Counted from the stretch's first letter, positions 38,754 to 49,479 are shown. The stretch is DNA of 64,000 nucleotides from Streptococcus pneumoniae (GCF_001347015.1 NZ_CFGI01000010.1:1-64000); one strand, 5' to 3'. Numbers and translations: made by a program. The notes: a model not told the origin generated them from the letters alone.

Positions 38754-41700
38754 TGAATTGAAAGTCATGATTGACGCTGAGATAGCGCCTTTCAGGAAGA
38801 AGATGAAAGAAGTCGAGAATCAGGTCAAAGGAACATCTGACCAAGTGAAGAATGCCACTGCTAAAGTTCGTGAACAGTCGAGCTCAATAGGTAGTGCGTT
38901 TGGAAAGCTAGCTAAGTTCGCTGGCTTTGCAATCCTTGGTAAGAAGTTGCTTGATGTTGGGATGTATTCAACGCAGACGGCTCTTGAAGTATCAGCGTCT
39001 ATGAACCAAATCAAGCGACAGATGGGCGAGAGTTCGCAATCTTTCTTAAAATGGGTTAACGATAACGCCAACGCTATGAATATGGGTGTGGGTGAGGCTA
39101 CTAACTACGGCGCCGTTTACTCAAACCTATTTTCTGGATTTATTAAAGACACTAATAAGCTAAGTGCTTATACTGCTAAGATGTTGCAGACATCGGCAGT
39201 TGTTGCTGAAGGTTCAGGGCGCACGATTACAGATGTTATGGAGCGGATTCGCTCAGGTTTGCTAGGGAATACGGAAGCGATAGACTTTTGTCGCACCGCT
39301 TAGAAATAGGCGGATTAAGAACTTACCAAAATCGGTAAAACTCTAAATTTTAAGTAATTAAAACATGACGATACCGAGGTAAACTAAGCAATTAAAAAGG
39401 CTTAGTCACCGTAGAGCATAGGGATTGAACCTGTGCTTTTTGTTTTGTCAAAAAGTATAGAATAAAATATCCCCACGAGTGGTGAGCACCTAGACAATTC
39501 GGTTGTAGGTGAAAATATATGCCGAACTTACAAGAAATTGTAAGAAGTATGGATAAAAAGCCATGCGATAACATTATTGAGAAGATCTAGGAATCAACGT
39601 CAATGTGGCTATGATTGAGTCCACTGAAGCCTTTAAGAAGTTCGCAAACGGACAAAGCTGGCAACAATTAGACTACCAAACCCAGCAACAAATCCGCCTT
39701 ATGGCTATCCTGGAACAGGCTACAGCCAAGTATGGGAATACCTTGTCTAATTCTGTAAATGGTCGTATCAGCCTGTTTAAGTCGCTTATGAAGGACGCAG
39801 CATTGAACCTTGGTAACTCTATGTTACCGATTATCAATGCCATTATGCCTGTCTTGAACTCTTTTGCTATGGTTTTGAAGAACGTGACGGCTAAACTCGC
39901 TGAGTTTATCGCTTTGATGTTCAACAAGAAAGCAACAGTGAAAGATGGTGTTGGTGGAGCAGTTGGAGACATGGGTAACGCCATGAAAGACGCTGCAGGC
40001 GGAGCAGGAGACCTTGCTGACGCAGTAGACGATGCTGGAGATTCAGCAGGAGGACTTGCTGACAATCTTGGAGACTCCGCCAAAAACGCTAAGAAAGCTG
40101 CTAAAGAGTTGCTAGGTCTTTTGGGATTTGATGAGATTAACATCTTGCAAAAACCAAAAGACGACGATGCAGGCGGTTCTGGAGGCGGTGGCAAAGGTGG
40201 TAAAGGAAAGGGAGGCGGTGGCGGACCTTTCAAAGACATCTTGCCAGAAGTCGAGTTGACCGACATGGACAACCAATTCAAGAGCATTTTCGATGGCCTT
40301 GGGGATAAGCTGAAAGGGTTGTTTGACCTCTTCAAAAAAGGTTTTGATGCAGCGTTTAGGCCAGAAGGTTTAGAGCGTATCAAAGCTGCTTTAGAACGAA
40401 TCAAGAAAACTCTTGAAGAAATCGCTACTGATCCAAGGGTTGTAAATGCCTTTAACCGCATGATCGAAAAAATCGCTTATGCTTTGGGTCAAATAGCTGG
40501 TTCGTTAGCCACTATCGGAGTTGGTATTGGTGTACTCCTTACCGAAAGTATTGCAAACGGTCTTGAAAGGCAGAAAGAACGCATTATCAGGGCGCTAGTC
40601 GCTTTGTTTGATAATGTTGGTAACATTGCAGAGGCAGTAGGGAACATCGCTCAGGCCTTTTCTAGTGCTTTCTACGATGTCATTACTTCAACTGGTGCGG
40701 TTCGTATCGGTAGCGCTATTGTGTCAACCCTATTAAGTTTGACATCTACCATTGTTGAAATCGGTAGCAAATTAGCAGGAAGTCTATTTAAAGGTTTTGA
40801 AAAAGTCGTTGTGACAAGCGCTCCCAAAATTTCATCGATGCTTCAAAGTCTTTTGGACATTGTAGCTCCAATATTTGAAACTATCGAAAGTGTTGTTGAT
40901 AAGTTTGGCGATGGCTTAAGTCGTGTTTATGATGAACATGTAGCCCCTGCTATTGACTCTATTGCTAATGCTTTTAACGGACTAATTGATATTATTCAAA
41001 TACTTTGGGAAGGAAGTTGGAAGCCTTTTGCAGAGTTCTTGTCTAATACGTTCGGCATCAGTATTGAAACTGTCTCTGATTTACTAGGCGGTATCATACT
41101 AGAGGCGTTGAAGTTACTAGCTGATACAATCAAGCTAGTTGCAGATGGTTTTACTGCTTTTTCTGATTGGTGTAAAGAAAATAAAGAGATTATCTCTACG
41201 ATCGCAAATGTGATTGGTACGCTTTCAACCGTGTGGCAAGGAATTAAGTTCTTGTCTTGGGCTGAACAAGCTGGAGGACTTGCAGGAGCATTCGAATTAT
41301 TAAGTGGTAAGGTTTCCTTTATTGTTAGCGGAATTAAAAATCTTGGGCTAGCTTTGAAAGCTTTAACATTTGATAAATTGGTTAGCTTCGGTGAAACCAT
41401 CTATTTGAATGCGTTGTATGCAAAAGACTTTGTGATCAATTCAGGTAAATTGATTGTAGAGTTAGGAAAAACTGCTCTAGAACTTGGTAAATCAGCACTA
41501 GCTTGGGGTGTTCATGCAGCACAAATGGGACTTGCAGCAGCAGCAGAAATCGCTCAATCGGTTGCAGCAGGAGTTGCAGCAACCGCAACATGGGCACTCA
41601 ATGGAGCCATTGAGGTATTGACCAGTCCGATAACCTTAGTTATTGCTGCTATTGCAGCCTTGATTGCTATCGGTGTCTTGCTCTACCAAAACTGGGACAC

Positions 41701-42592
41701 TGTTGTTGAGTTTGCTAAAACTGCATGGCAAGGACTATGTGATTTTATCAGTGGTATTTGTCAATCGATTGGCGAATTTTTCAGCGGTCTATGGACGAAA
41801 CTACAAGAAATCTTTGAGCCGATAGGTCAATGGTTTAGCGAGAAGTTCCAGCAAGCGTGGGATGCCATTGTGAACATATTCTCTGGTATCGGAGAGTGGT
41901 TCTCTGGTGTATTCCAAGGCGCATGGGACGCTATCGTTAATATCTTCACACCAATCGGCTCATGGTTTGGACAACGTTGGGCAGATGTGACTAATGCATT
42001 ATCCAGCGTTTCAAACTGGTTTGGTGAGATGTTCACTAATGCATACAACGCAGTAAAAGATGCTTTCAGCTCTATCGGTGACTTCTTTAGTGGCGTTTGG
42101 GAAACTGTAAAAGGTATCTTCGTAAACGCTGGTCAAATGGTCGGTGCGGCAGTAGGTGGAGCATTTAAGAGTGCTGTTAATGCGGTTCTTGGAACGATTG
42201 AAAATGTAGTCAATGGCTTCATCGGAATGATTAACGGTGTTTTAGATGTTGTCAGAAACTTACCTGGTCTAGGATGGGTTGGTAGTGTAAGTACAGTCAG
42301 TCTCCCTCGTCTTGCCCGTGGTGGTATCGTTGATAGTCCAACGATCGCCATGATTGGTGAAGCAGGTAAAGAAGCGGTCGTACCACTTGAAAACACAGGA
42401 TTTATCCAAACGCTAGGACGAGTTGTCAGCAGTGCGGTAGTAAATGCCATGGCTGGTGTTGGTCCGCAAGGTGGATTTTCTGGCGATGGCGACATCGTTA
42501 TTCAAATCGCTGGCCATGAGTTCGGTCGGGTAGCTATCCAAGAAATCAACAAGGAACATGAACGAGCAGGTCAAACCTTGCTCAAGATTTAG
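38740..42592 (+). CDS. Tape measure protein, split by a group I intron (exons 38740-39281 and 39580-42592)
   Basis: Joined exons give 3555 nt, an exact frame for 1184 residues: exon 1 ends GCG-AT and exon 2 starts A-GAA-GAT-CTA, giving TEAIEDLGINVNVAM. Without splicing the protein stops at 39303 after 187 residues. N-terminal coiled coil and TMP core (40-190), Gly-rich linker (GGSGGGGKGGKGKGGG), membrane helices near 610-690, repeated Trp-rich units (IFSGIGEWFSGVFQGAWDAI), and the C-terminal GGIVDSPTIAMIGEAGKEAVVPLE motif. Sets tail length and helps DNA entry. Confidence 0.93.
39282..39579 (+). ncRNA. Group I self-splicing intron in tape measure gene
   Basis: 298 nt. 5' splice site follows U39281. 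P1: exon GCGAU pairs IGS GUCGC (39290-39294) with the obligatory U-G wobble. P10: IGS CUUUU (39285-39289) pairs 3' exon AGAAG (39580-39584). The intron ends in G39579. P2: CCGC/GCGG (39296-39299 / 39310-39313 region). P7/P8-like segment ACUAAGC-loop-GCUUAGUC (39383-39407). No open frame of homing-endonuclease size inside. Exact class not assigned. Confidence 0.88.
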
Positions 42593-42600
42593 GAGGTTAA

Positions 42601-42951
42601 ATGGCACAATTGACAATCAATGGGGTGGCTGTGAAGCCTCCCAAATATTTTCAAGTCGGTATTCAGGATATCGATGGAGAAACAGGGCGTAATGCCAATG
42701 GCGACATGGTGCGTGACCGTATCACGACTAAGCGAAAACTAGACTGTGAATGGGGCATGCTGACTCAGGAAGAAATGAGTCAGCTTTTACATGCTGTATC
42801 ATCTGAATTTTTTGAGGTATCTTATCCAGACCCCATGGATGGCCAAGTCACAAAGACTTTCTATGTCGGTGATAGGACGGCTCCTAGATATACCTTTACT
42901 GAGAAGTTTAAACCTTGGTCTGGCGCTAAATTTAATCTGGTAGAGAGGTAA
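42601..42951 (+). CDS. Tail protein after tape measure (distal-tail-like)
   Basis: 116 residues (AQLTINGVAVKPPKYFQVGIQDIDGETGRNANGDMVRD...). Beta-rich; place fits a small distal tail component. AGGAGG site. Confidence 0.7.
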   Translation: MAQLTINGVAVKPPKYFQVGIQDIDGETGRNANGDMVRDRITTKRKLDCEWGMLTQEEMSQLLHAVSSEFFEVSYPDPMDGQVTKTFYVGDRTAPRYTFTEKFKPWSGAKFNLVER

Positions 42952-42955
42952 GAAA

Positions 42956-44767
42956 ATGGACGCTTTAACCAGACGACAATTTGACAGAGCCATGTTTGCC
43001 AAGGAGAGGACACTGGCTATCCGTGTTGGTGATTATGCTTCACGAGATATCAAAGAGGCTAGTTTTGAGTATGGCTATATAAAAGGCGATACTTATAAGC
43101 CCGGTGGAACGTGTGCTGGTAGCGGTAAAATTACCTTTACCAGTATCATTACCACGTTCAATAAACTGGATATCCTACACCCTGAGATTGGTCTACTGGT
43201 TGGGAATACCTACCAGTGGGTTAAGATGGGGGAATACTTCATCAATGACATCGAGATTGACCGAAACCGCAACACAACCACGCTGGAGCTCATGGACGGT
43301 ATGTTTAAGCTTAATCGTGAGTATGTGACGGACTTGCATTTTCCAGCTGAAGTCCGAGAGGTTATTCAGGAAATCTGCCTAAAAACAGGCATCGAATTAG
43401 CGAATGACTATTTCGGAATCAGCGCTATGCGTTATCATATTGAGCAAGTTCCTGAAGGCAAGAAACTTTCCTTTAGGGATATGTTGAGCGCTATGACTCA
43501 GATGATTGGGATGTCTTGTTTCTTCAACCGAGAAGGCAAGATGGAAATCCGTGATTTGACCGAGTCAAATATCACGATCAACGCTGATAGTTACTTCCTA
43601 CATGGCTTGACCAAGAGTGAGATTGAGTATCAGATAGCTGGTATCACTTGTAAGACAGATAAGAAGTCTCTTACGGTCGGTATGAAGACGGGTCGGTCTT
43701 TGGAACTGGACAATGTCTTCATGACTCAGAGCGCTTTAAATGACCTGTATTACAAACTGAAAAACCTGACTTACTACCCGTATAATCTCAACTACCAAGG
43801 GCATCTGTTACTTGAGGTTGGGCAGTGGGTAACTATTCAGACCAATAAGAAAGAAACATTTAAAGTTCCTGTGTTAAGTCAGAGTTTTACTTTCAAAGGC
43901 GGTCTGAGAGGTCGTATCAGCGCAGACAGCAAGGCTGGAAACGATACTCAGTATTCTTACGAAGGTACGATTACCAAGCAGATAAAGCAACAAGATGGCA
44001 TTGAAGCCAAAATCCAAGCGCAGATAGAAGCAGCAGACGCAGCCTTTGAAGCAGAGTTTGAAAAGCGTAAAAAAGCGATTGATGATGCAATTGAAAAATA
44101 CAAAGCAAATGCCGAAGAATTTGGCGCTAAAATCCACGAAGAAATGGAGAAAGAGCGTCCTGAGTTCGTGAAGCGAATTCGTGACGAACTGATGAGTGGT
44201 GCGGACTCAATTGCAGAACTCAGCAAAAAACTTGAGCAGGTAAGTGAGACTGCAAGGGTTAACGCTAGCCTGATTGGTGGCGATGGGAATACCCAGTACA
44301 ACAAGAACCGTTTGAATGGTGGCACGGCTAAGAAAATCAGTTACGGAACGGATTTCGTGGAAGTCGGCCACAACGGAGAGGGTTTCGAACTAGGCAAGCA
44401 GTATGTCATCAGCTGGTCCGCAACCTGTACGCCTTACGGCAAAACAGATGTGACTGTGGTGGTCAATAAGACACCTTTTTATGGTGGTCACGTTCATCTT
44501 GCGCCTGCTAATTCGGTCATGCCAGCGATTGATAAAGACCTGACACAGAAAGAGGAGCAGGTCTTGGCGGTCTACTACGGTTCCTATCGTTTGACATTAT
44601 CAGGGGACTGGTATCAAGATTTAGAGCAGTCTGTGACGATTGACAATCAGACAAGACGGATTGAACTGGCGCCAGTCTACAAGACGGTAGCTGACGGACA
44701 AAATTCAAGATATGAGGGAAGTTGGAGCGAGAGTCCAACTTTTATTTTTGACGGAGGTAGAACATGA
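42956..44767 (+). CDS. Tail-associated structural protein (Tal-like)
   Basis: 603 residues. N-terminal 1-340 resembles the gp27/Tal hub (tail-tip hub; MGEYFINDIEIDRNRNTTTLELMDG), followed by a helical coil 350-430 and a C-terminal beta domain 440-603. No clear peptidase motif. Ends 4 bp into the next gene. Confidence 0.8.
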   Translation: MDALTRRQFDRAMFAKERTLAIRVGDYASRDIKEASFEYGYIKGDTYKPGGTCAGSGKITFTSIITTFNKLDILHPEIGLLVGNTYQWVKMGEYFINDIEIDRNRNTTTLELMDGMFKLNREYVTDLHFPAEVREVIQEICLKTGIELANDYFGISAMRYHIEQVPEGKKLSFRDMLSAMTQMIGMSCFFNREGKMEIRDLTESNITINADSYFLHGLTKSEIEYQIAGITCKTDKKSLTVGMKTGRSLELDNVFMTQSALNDLYYKLKNLTYYPYNLNYQGHLLLEVGQWVTIQTNKKETFKVPVLSQSFTFKGGLRGRISADSKAGNDTQYSYEGTITKQIKQQDGIEAKIQAQIEAADAAFEAEFEKRKKAIDDAIEKYKANAEEFGAKIHEEMEKERPEFVKRIRDELMSGADSIAELSKKLEQVSETARVNASLIGGDGNTQYNKNRLNGGTAKKISYGTDFVEVGHNGEGFELGKQYVISWSATCTPYGKTDVTVVVNKTPFYGGHVHLAPANSVMPAIDKDLTQKEEQVLAVYYGSYRLTLSGDWYQDLEQSVTIDNQTRRIELAPVYKTVADGQNSRYEGSWSESPTFIFDGGRT

Positions 44768-45546
44768 CAGAAACAATCCCGGTAAGGGTTCAACATAAGC
44801 GTATGTCAGCGCGTGACTGGGCAAGTAGCACTCTGGTCTTACTTGATGGCGAGTTAGGTATCGAGAGCGATACAGGAAAGGTCAAGGTAGGAAATGGCCG
44901 TGACCGATTTTCAGCCTTGCAGTATCTGACGGGACCTAAAGGAGACCGTGGAGAAACAGGACCCGCAGGGCCGAAAGGTGCGGACGGAGTTGTGCGGTTT
45001 GAAGGTTCCGCAGCAGAGCGTGCTTTGGCGGAATACGCTAAAAAAGCTGAAATCCCAATTTATCGAATCGCTAAAGGAGACATTCCTGGAAGCGGTGTAG
45101 GTGTTAATGCCACGATAACAACAAATAACATTATGAACCCTGACGGTATCAAGGTTGGGGATATCATTGAAGATTACTGGAACAGTGCATCAAGTGTCAA
45201 TCAAGGTTTTTGGAAGGTAACAGCTGTTAATGGGACTAATGTATCTGTTCAAGGGATTGGTACCAGAGATTTCCCAACACCGTACAACGATAATGAATTG
45301 AAGCGCAGGGTTACAGCTCTTGAGAATCGTCCTACATTTGACACCTTGACAGAGACACAACGAAATAGCTTGCGAGGTCCAGCAGGACCGGCAGGAGCTA
45401 GAGGACGTGACGGAGCGCCTGGTCAAAACATCATCAACCAGAATGGTGGGCAAGCGCTGAAATATTGGTCTGGTACAAGGTCTCAATATGACGCGATTCC
45501 TAACAAGGATAGTAATACTATCTATGACATCTATAGTAGTTCGTAG
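44764..45546 (+). CDS. Tail fibre with collagen-like repeats, cassette A1
   Basis: 260 residues. N-terminal attachment domain shared with phage hyaluronidase/fibre proteins (IPVRVQHKRMSARDWASS...LLDGELGIESDTGKVKVGNG), Gly-x-y blocks at 58-77 and near 205-220, and a C-terminal module GQNIINQNGGQALKYWSGT...IYDI that is repeated in the protein at 49480. Probably part of the receptor-binding apparatus. Confidence 0.82.
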   Translation: MTETIPVRVQHKRMSARDWASSTLVLLDGELGIESDTGKVKVGNGRDRFSALQYLTGPKGDRGETGPAGPKGADGVVRFEGSAAERALAEYAKKAEIPIYRIAKGDIPGSGVGVNATITTNNIMNPDGIKVGDIIEDYWNSASSVNQGFWKVTAVNGTNVSVQGIGTRDFPTPYNDNELKRRVTALENRPTFDTLTETQRNSLRGPAGPAGARGRDGAPGQNIINQNGGQALKYWSGTRSQYDAIPNKDSNTIYDIYSSS

Positions 45547-45554
45547 GAGGTAGT

Positions 45555-45956
45555 ATGGCTAGAGAAGGAATTTACGTGGGTGGCAAGGAAGTTGTTGAAA
45601 GATATATAGGAGATAAGCTAATCTGGAAAAAATACAGATTTCGAATTGTAAATGCTTTGTCATTGACTATATCAAATATTAACTATCAGTCAGCTGCTTT
45701 AGATTGCCGTACTCGATTCTTGTACCGATATGAAGGATTAAAATCAGGGTACTACTATTTGAGAATAGAAGAAAAGTTTGTTAAGGTATATGCTTATAAT
45801 TTATCAACACCTAGTCCATCTTTTATGTTTTTACTAGGTCAAAACGAAGATGCAGGAGTAGATGAATCAAGCAAGCGTCAAGCTTTATCTGATTTGACAC
45901 GAAACTGGTTTAGAGATGATTATAAAGATATTGTTTTATATGACAGAATGAGGTAA
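45555..45956 (+). CDS. Small fibre-associated protein, cassette A2
   Basis: 133 residues. N terminus GGKEVVERYIGDKLIWKK is paralogous to GSREIVKRYIGDRLVWEG of the 50271 gene; the rest is different. Follows the fibre gene by 8 bp as in the second cassette. Confidence 0.65.
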   Translation: MAREGIYVGGKEVVERYIGDKLIWKKYRFRIVNALSLTISNINYQSAALDCRTRFLYRYEGLKSGYYYLRIEEKFVKVYAYNLSTPSPSFMFLLGQNEDAGVDESSKRQALSDLTRNWFRDDYKDIVLYDRMR

Positions 45957-45959
45957 CAC

Positions 45960-47435
45960 ATGGACATTACGATTCAAAACGTCCGTTCGCCTGCTCTTGA
46001 GCACAACGGACGGTATTATAAGGTCTTTCAGCCACGGACACGAGATGAACTGCTGAAACTCCATCATATGGGCTGTGTGGGTGATACGGTGCTGACGGAT
46101 ATCCAGCTGGAGCAGGGGGATTTCCCAACTAGCTTCGTGGAGCCTACTGTAACGCAACGTACCCTGTCAGGTCTCTTCAAGGATATGCGTTCTATTGAAC
46201 TGGAATTAAGAGACCCGAACAGTACTCTTTGGGGCAAAATCCAGCAGAACAACCAAGGGGCGCTGACCCAGTTCTTTGATACGAATGTCAAGAGCGCCAT
46301 CGCTCAAACTGCTAGAGAAATCAGGCAGGAAGTGCGAGACGCTGCTAACAGTGCTAGAGTTGAAGTGACATCGGAAGGTGTGACCATCGGCTCTACTACT
46401 TTAACGGGCGAGCAGTTAGCCTCTACCATTTCCGCAAGTCCGAGAGGGGTTGATATCATTGCTCCACACGTTCGAGTACAGTCAGATATGTTGGTAGATG
46501 GTGCTGTAACAGCTAGGAAGATGGCCGCTGGTTCTGTCACTGCTGAACATATCCAAGCTGGAGCTATCACGGGCGATAAAATCAGCGTAGATGATGCCCT
46601 GATTCGGAGTCTGACCGCTAGAGATGCCTTGATTGACAAGCTGACATCTAAACGTATCTTTGCGACTAAGATTGAGTCTGTCGTATCTAGTTCAACCTTC
46701 CTACAAGCCTATCAGGGTGAAATTGGAGGGTTTACCATTGGGAGTTTCCCAAACGGGAGTGGCAAGTGGATATCTGGCACAAATACGTTTGCGGTAGGTA
46801 TGGGAAATGGTGGAAGTTTCGGTGATACCCGAACAGCCTTCTGGGCTAATTGGGGCAATAACTGGAACCAAGCAGGACCTAATGCCTGGTACGTAACAAC
46901 CGCAGGAAAAATGAATTGCAAGAATGATGCGGATTTTCACGCTAAGGTCGACTTTTCAAACACATCAAATGCTAGGTTTTATGGACGGACAGAATTTCAA
47001 AAATCTCCTCTTTTTGTCAACGGAATTCATATGTACGAACAGGAAATTTTGGGAAATGGTTGGAGTCCGAGGGAGGGACATCAAAATAAGGTCGTGTGGT
47101 GGAACCAAGTAGGCGAGGGAACGGTAAAACACTGGATAGATAAATCTTCAGATAGACGCTTGAAAGAAAACATCACAGAAACAGCTGTGAAAGCCTTGGA
47201 TAAAATCAACAGACTAAACTTGGTCGCATTTGATTTCATCGAAAGCAAGAAACACGAAGAAATCGGTTTGATTGCTCAAGAGGCTGAGACTATCGTTCCA
47301 GAAGTTATCTCACGAGACCCTGAGAATCCAGATGGCTATCTGCACATCGACTATACCGCTTTCGTCCCCTACTTGCTGAAAGCAATCCAAGAACTAGACC
47401 AGAAAATCAAAGAAATGGAGAACACACATGGATAA
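45960..47435 (+). CDS. Tail fibre/tip protein with S74 chaperone domain
   Basis: 491 residues. N-terminal 1-100 baseplate-type domain, helical trimeric stalk, beta region 220-390, and C-terminal intramolecular chaperone (peptidase S74) from about 394, with the self-cleavage dyad in SSDRRLKENI (about S397 and K402). The domain folds the fibre trimer and then cuts itself off. Confidence 0.9.
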   Translation: MDITIQNVRSPALEHNGRYYKVFQPRTRDELLKLHHMGCVGDTVLTDIQLEQGDFPTSFVEPTVTQRTLSGLFKDMRSIELELRDPNSTLWGKIQQNNQGALTQFFDTNVKSAIAQTAREIRQEVRDAANSARVEVTSEGVTIGSTTLTGEQLASTISASPRGVDIIAPHVRVQSDMLVDGAVTARKMAAGSVTAEHIQAGAITGDKISVDDALIRSLTARDALIDKLTSKRIFATKIESVVSSSTFLQAYQGEIGGFTIGSFPNGSGKWISGTNTFAVGMGNGGSFGDTRTAFWANWGNNWNQAGPNAWYVTTAGKMNCKNDADFHAKVDFSNTSNARFYGRTEFQKSPLFVNGIHMYEQEILGNGWSPREGHQNKVVWWNQVGEGTVKHWIDKSSDRRLKENITETAVKALDKINRLNLVAFDFIESKKHEEIGLIAQEAETIVPEVISRDPENPDGYLHIDYTAFVPYLLKAIQELDQKIKEMENTHG

Positions 47436-47634
47436 CAACACAATCGACAAGCTAGTAGCTGAGTCGCTCGCTAACCGTTTGGCTGAGGGCGAATTGAATC
47501 GTGCGCATTTAGAGGCACGCTATACGCTGGCTTTGGCTGAATTACGGGGCTTTAAAGCCGTGCTGGAATATGAACCAGCCCTCAAAGAACTTTTTGACGA
47601 AACGCAAGCAAAAATGAAAGGAACTAACAAATGA
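47428..47634 (+). CDS. Small structural protein
   Basis: 68 residues, helical (NTIDKLVAESLANRLAEGELNRAHLEARYTLALAEL...). Overlaps S74 gene by 8 bp. Function unknown. Confidence 0.65.
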   Translation: MDNNTIDKLVAESLANRLAEGELNRAHLEARYTLALAELRGFKAVLEYEPALKELFDETQAKMKGTNK

Positions 47635-48221
47635 GCTATGAACTTGCAATCAAGCCCTACTTGAAAGGTGGGGAAAATGTAACAGTTGTCGCCATCAAGA
47701 TGGAAAACAAGGGACGCTATTCTTATGAGCAGTGCGAATTGCCAGGTGACCACATACAGGATAGTGAGGACGCCCTTATCCAAGCGGTTTTGGAATTGGT
47801 TCGCACTGAACTTGACCCTACTAGCGCCATTGTCAAAAACCAAGAACAATTGGCTAAAACGACGGAAGCGCTGGAGAAAGCCAACCAACTCATGGATGGC
47901 ATGCAGAAGGTCAATCTCCAGAACGCTCAGGATATCGAGGATATCTTAGCGCGATTGGAAGAGCTGGAAGCTCAAGGAGAGACTGACCAGGGGGAGAAAG
48001 AGGAGGCAGACGAGGAAGCCTCTCAGGTTACGGCAACAGAAAACCAAGCTGATGAACCAGCACCAGCGCAGCCAACTACTGAACAACCGGTAGTAGAAGC
48101 GTCTACACAACCAACCCCAGTAGCAGAAGAGAAGAAAGAAAGCGAGAAAGAAGATGACATTTCTGAAACGACAAACCAAGAGAGCCCTAGTGAAAACAAT
48201 GGAGGTAGCAGCAATGAGTAA
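47631..48221 (+). CDS. DUF1366-like tail-region protein with acidic tail
   Basis: 196 residues. 1-100 resembles DUF1366 (SYELAIKPYLKGGENVTVVAIKMENKGRYSYEQCELPGDHI), then coiled coil and a long Glu/Pro/Thr/Gln low-complexity tail (115-196). Role unknown. Confidence 0.75.
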   Translation: MSYELAIKPYLKGGENVTVVAIKMENKGRYSYEQCELPGDHIQDSEDALIQAVLELVRTELDPTSAIVKNQEQLAKTTEALEKANQLMDGMQKVNLQNAQDIEDILARLEELEAQGETDQGEKEEADEEASQVTATENQADEPAPAQPTTEQPVVEASTQPTPVAEEKKESEKEDDISETTNQESPSENNGGSSNE

Positions 48222-48366
48222 GATTACACTAGACCAGGCAAAAATCGATATGTACATCAACCTACTGGAACGTGAAGCAGTTGACTTTTCATGGGTACAT
48301 AAACGCTGGAAGGACCGTGTGCGTAAGGAATTGAAGCGCCGTGGTTTGAGCCATCTGGCAGACTAG
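48214..48366 (+). CDS. Small basic phage protein
   Basis: 50 residues (SKITLDQAKIDMYINLLEREAVDFSWVHKRWKDRVRKELKRR...). GGAGG site; overlaps previous gene. Typical of the region before lysis genes. Confidence 0.65.
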   Translation: MSKITLDQAKIDMYINLLEREAVDFSWVHKRWKDRVRKELKRRGLSHLAD

Positions 48367-48376
48367 CGAGGTGCTT

Positions 48377-48655
48377 ATGACAGAGATTGAGCACTTATTG
48401 ATTCGGTTTCTCTTTTCTCTGATTCCTGTGGTTGTCTTGTACTTTTCCATGAGGGACAGGGCAACCAAACAGGAAAATCGCATTACAGCCATAGAAAAAG
48501 ACATCGAGAACTTACGTGAATTTCGAATGTCGGCTAACAAAAGGCTGGATAACCATGACGAACAAAACAAGGCTATTCTGGTGCTGGCTGAACAGGTCAA
48601 ATCGCTAGGCGAAGATGTGAGAGAACTGAAAACCTTGATACAAAGTAAACAGTAA
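48377..48655 (+). CDS. XhlA-like membrane coiled-coil protein
   Basis: 92 residues. Membrane helix 5-24 (LLIRFLFSLIPVVVLYF) then coiled coil 30-90. ATG 48377 after CGAGGTG. Possibly assists holin function. Confidence 0.7.
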   Translation: MTEIEHLLIRFLFSLIPVVVLYFSMRDRATKQENRITAIEKDIENLREFRMSANKRLDNHDEQNKAILVLAEQVKSLGEDVRELKTLIQSKQ

Positions 48656-48670
48656 AGAAAGAGGTGCAGA

Positions 48671-49147
48671 ATGGTCTGTAATCTCAATATGACCAATTTG
48701 CGGCAGATTGACGGCGGTTACCTGATTAAGCAAGGGGACTTGGCTTCCACCTTTGGTTTTGCCCTCTTAGACGAGGACTACCAAGTGATTTCCTCTCTGG
48801 AAGGGGAGGAGGCACTGATCAGTTTAACCAAGGAGGGCTACCAGTGGAAGAAGCAGGTAGCCGTTACCAGTCAAGGTGTGAGTTTTCATCTGGACGCTAT
48901 CTTGCCGATTGGGAGTTATCGCTTGGAAATCACGGCTGGAGGCTATGTTTTCCCCAGTGATAAATCTGTCCATATCAAGATAGTCGCCTCAGATAAGGAA
49001 TTGGTCACAGAAGAAGTCCATGCTTTAAAAGAGCTGGATATTGCAAAAGAAGTTGAGAAACAGCTTGCAGGTAGAACTGTAGGCGAGAGCCCAGTAGGTC
49101 AGGAATTGCCAGACCTACTCTTTTATTACAATTTAGGAAAGGTGTAA
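48671..49147 (+). CDS. BppU-N-like baseplate upper protein
   Basis: 158 residues. Beta-sandwich N terminus (LRQIDGGYLIKQGDLASTFGFALLDEDYQVI...PIGSYRLEITAGGYVFPSD) as in the N-terminal domain of lactococcal BppU; then a helix. Likely joins the baseplate to fibre cassette B. Confidence 0.75.
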   Translation: MVCNLNMTNLRQIDGGYLIKQGDLASTFGFALLDEDYQVISSLEGEEALISLTKEGYQWKKQVAVTSQGVSFHLDAILPIGSYRLEITAGGYVFPSDKSVHIKIVASDKELVTEEVHALKELDIAKEVEKQLAGRTVGESPVGQELPDLLFYYNLGKV

Positions 49148-49153
49148 CACAAA

Positions 49154-49474
49154 ATGGATACTACAAAATTAACAGCATTTGCGCAGGCAGTGGGAGAAGA
49201 TAACAAAAAGGTAAACGAAGAGCTGAAAACGAAAGTCAGCACGTCTGCCATGAACCAAGCTATCTCTCAAGCTAAATCCGAGGTTAAGGCTGAAATCTTG
49301 GGCGAAGGAACGCCTGAAAATCTTGATACGTTGAAAGAAATTGCTGAAAAAATCACAAGTATGGGACAAGACGAAAACGGCGCACTTTTGGGCAAAGTAA
49401 CAGAAGTCAGCGGACGTGTAGACCAGATTGCCAATGTTGACTTGGTCGCAACCTATAACGCAGCGAAAGCGTGA
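49154..49474 (+). CDS. Baseplate-linker-like protein
   Basis: 106 residues, helical; KAEILGEGTPENLDTLKEIAEKI is a repeated motif in streptococcal phage fibres. Ends at the start of the next gene. Confidence 0.65.
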   Translation: MDTTKLTAFAQAVGEDNKKVNEELKTKVSTSAMNQAISQAKSEVKAEILGEGTPENLDTLKEIAEKITSMGQDENGALLGKVTEVSGRVDQIANVDLVATYNAAKA

Positions 49475-49479
49475 GTGCT

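Noticed and set aside
39282-39579. Insertion sequence or random insertion in tape measure
   Set aside because: No inverted ends, no target duplication and no transposase; exact frame restoration plus P1/P10 pairing fits a group I intron.
39673-40461. 262-codon open frame on the minus strand opposite the tape measure gene
   Set aside because: It mirrors the Ala/Gly/Ser-rich tape measure coding sequence, has no ribosome site, and is a composition artefact.
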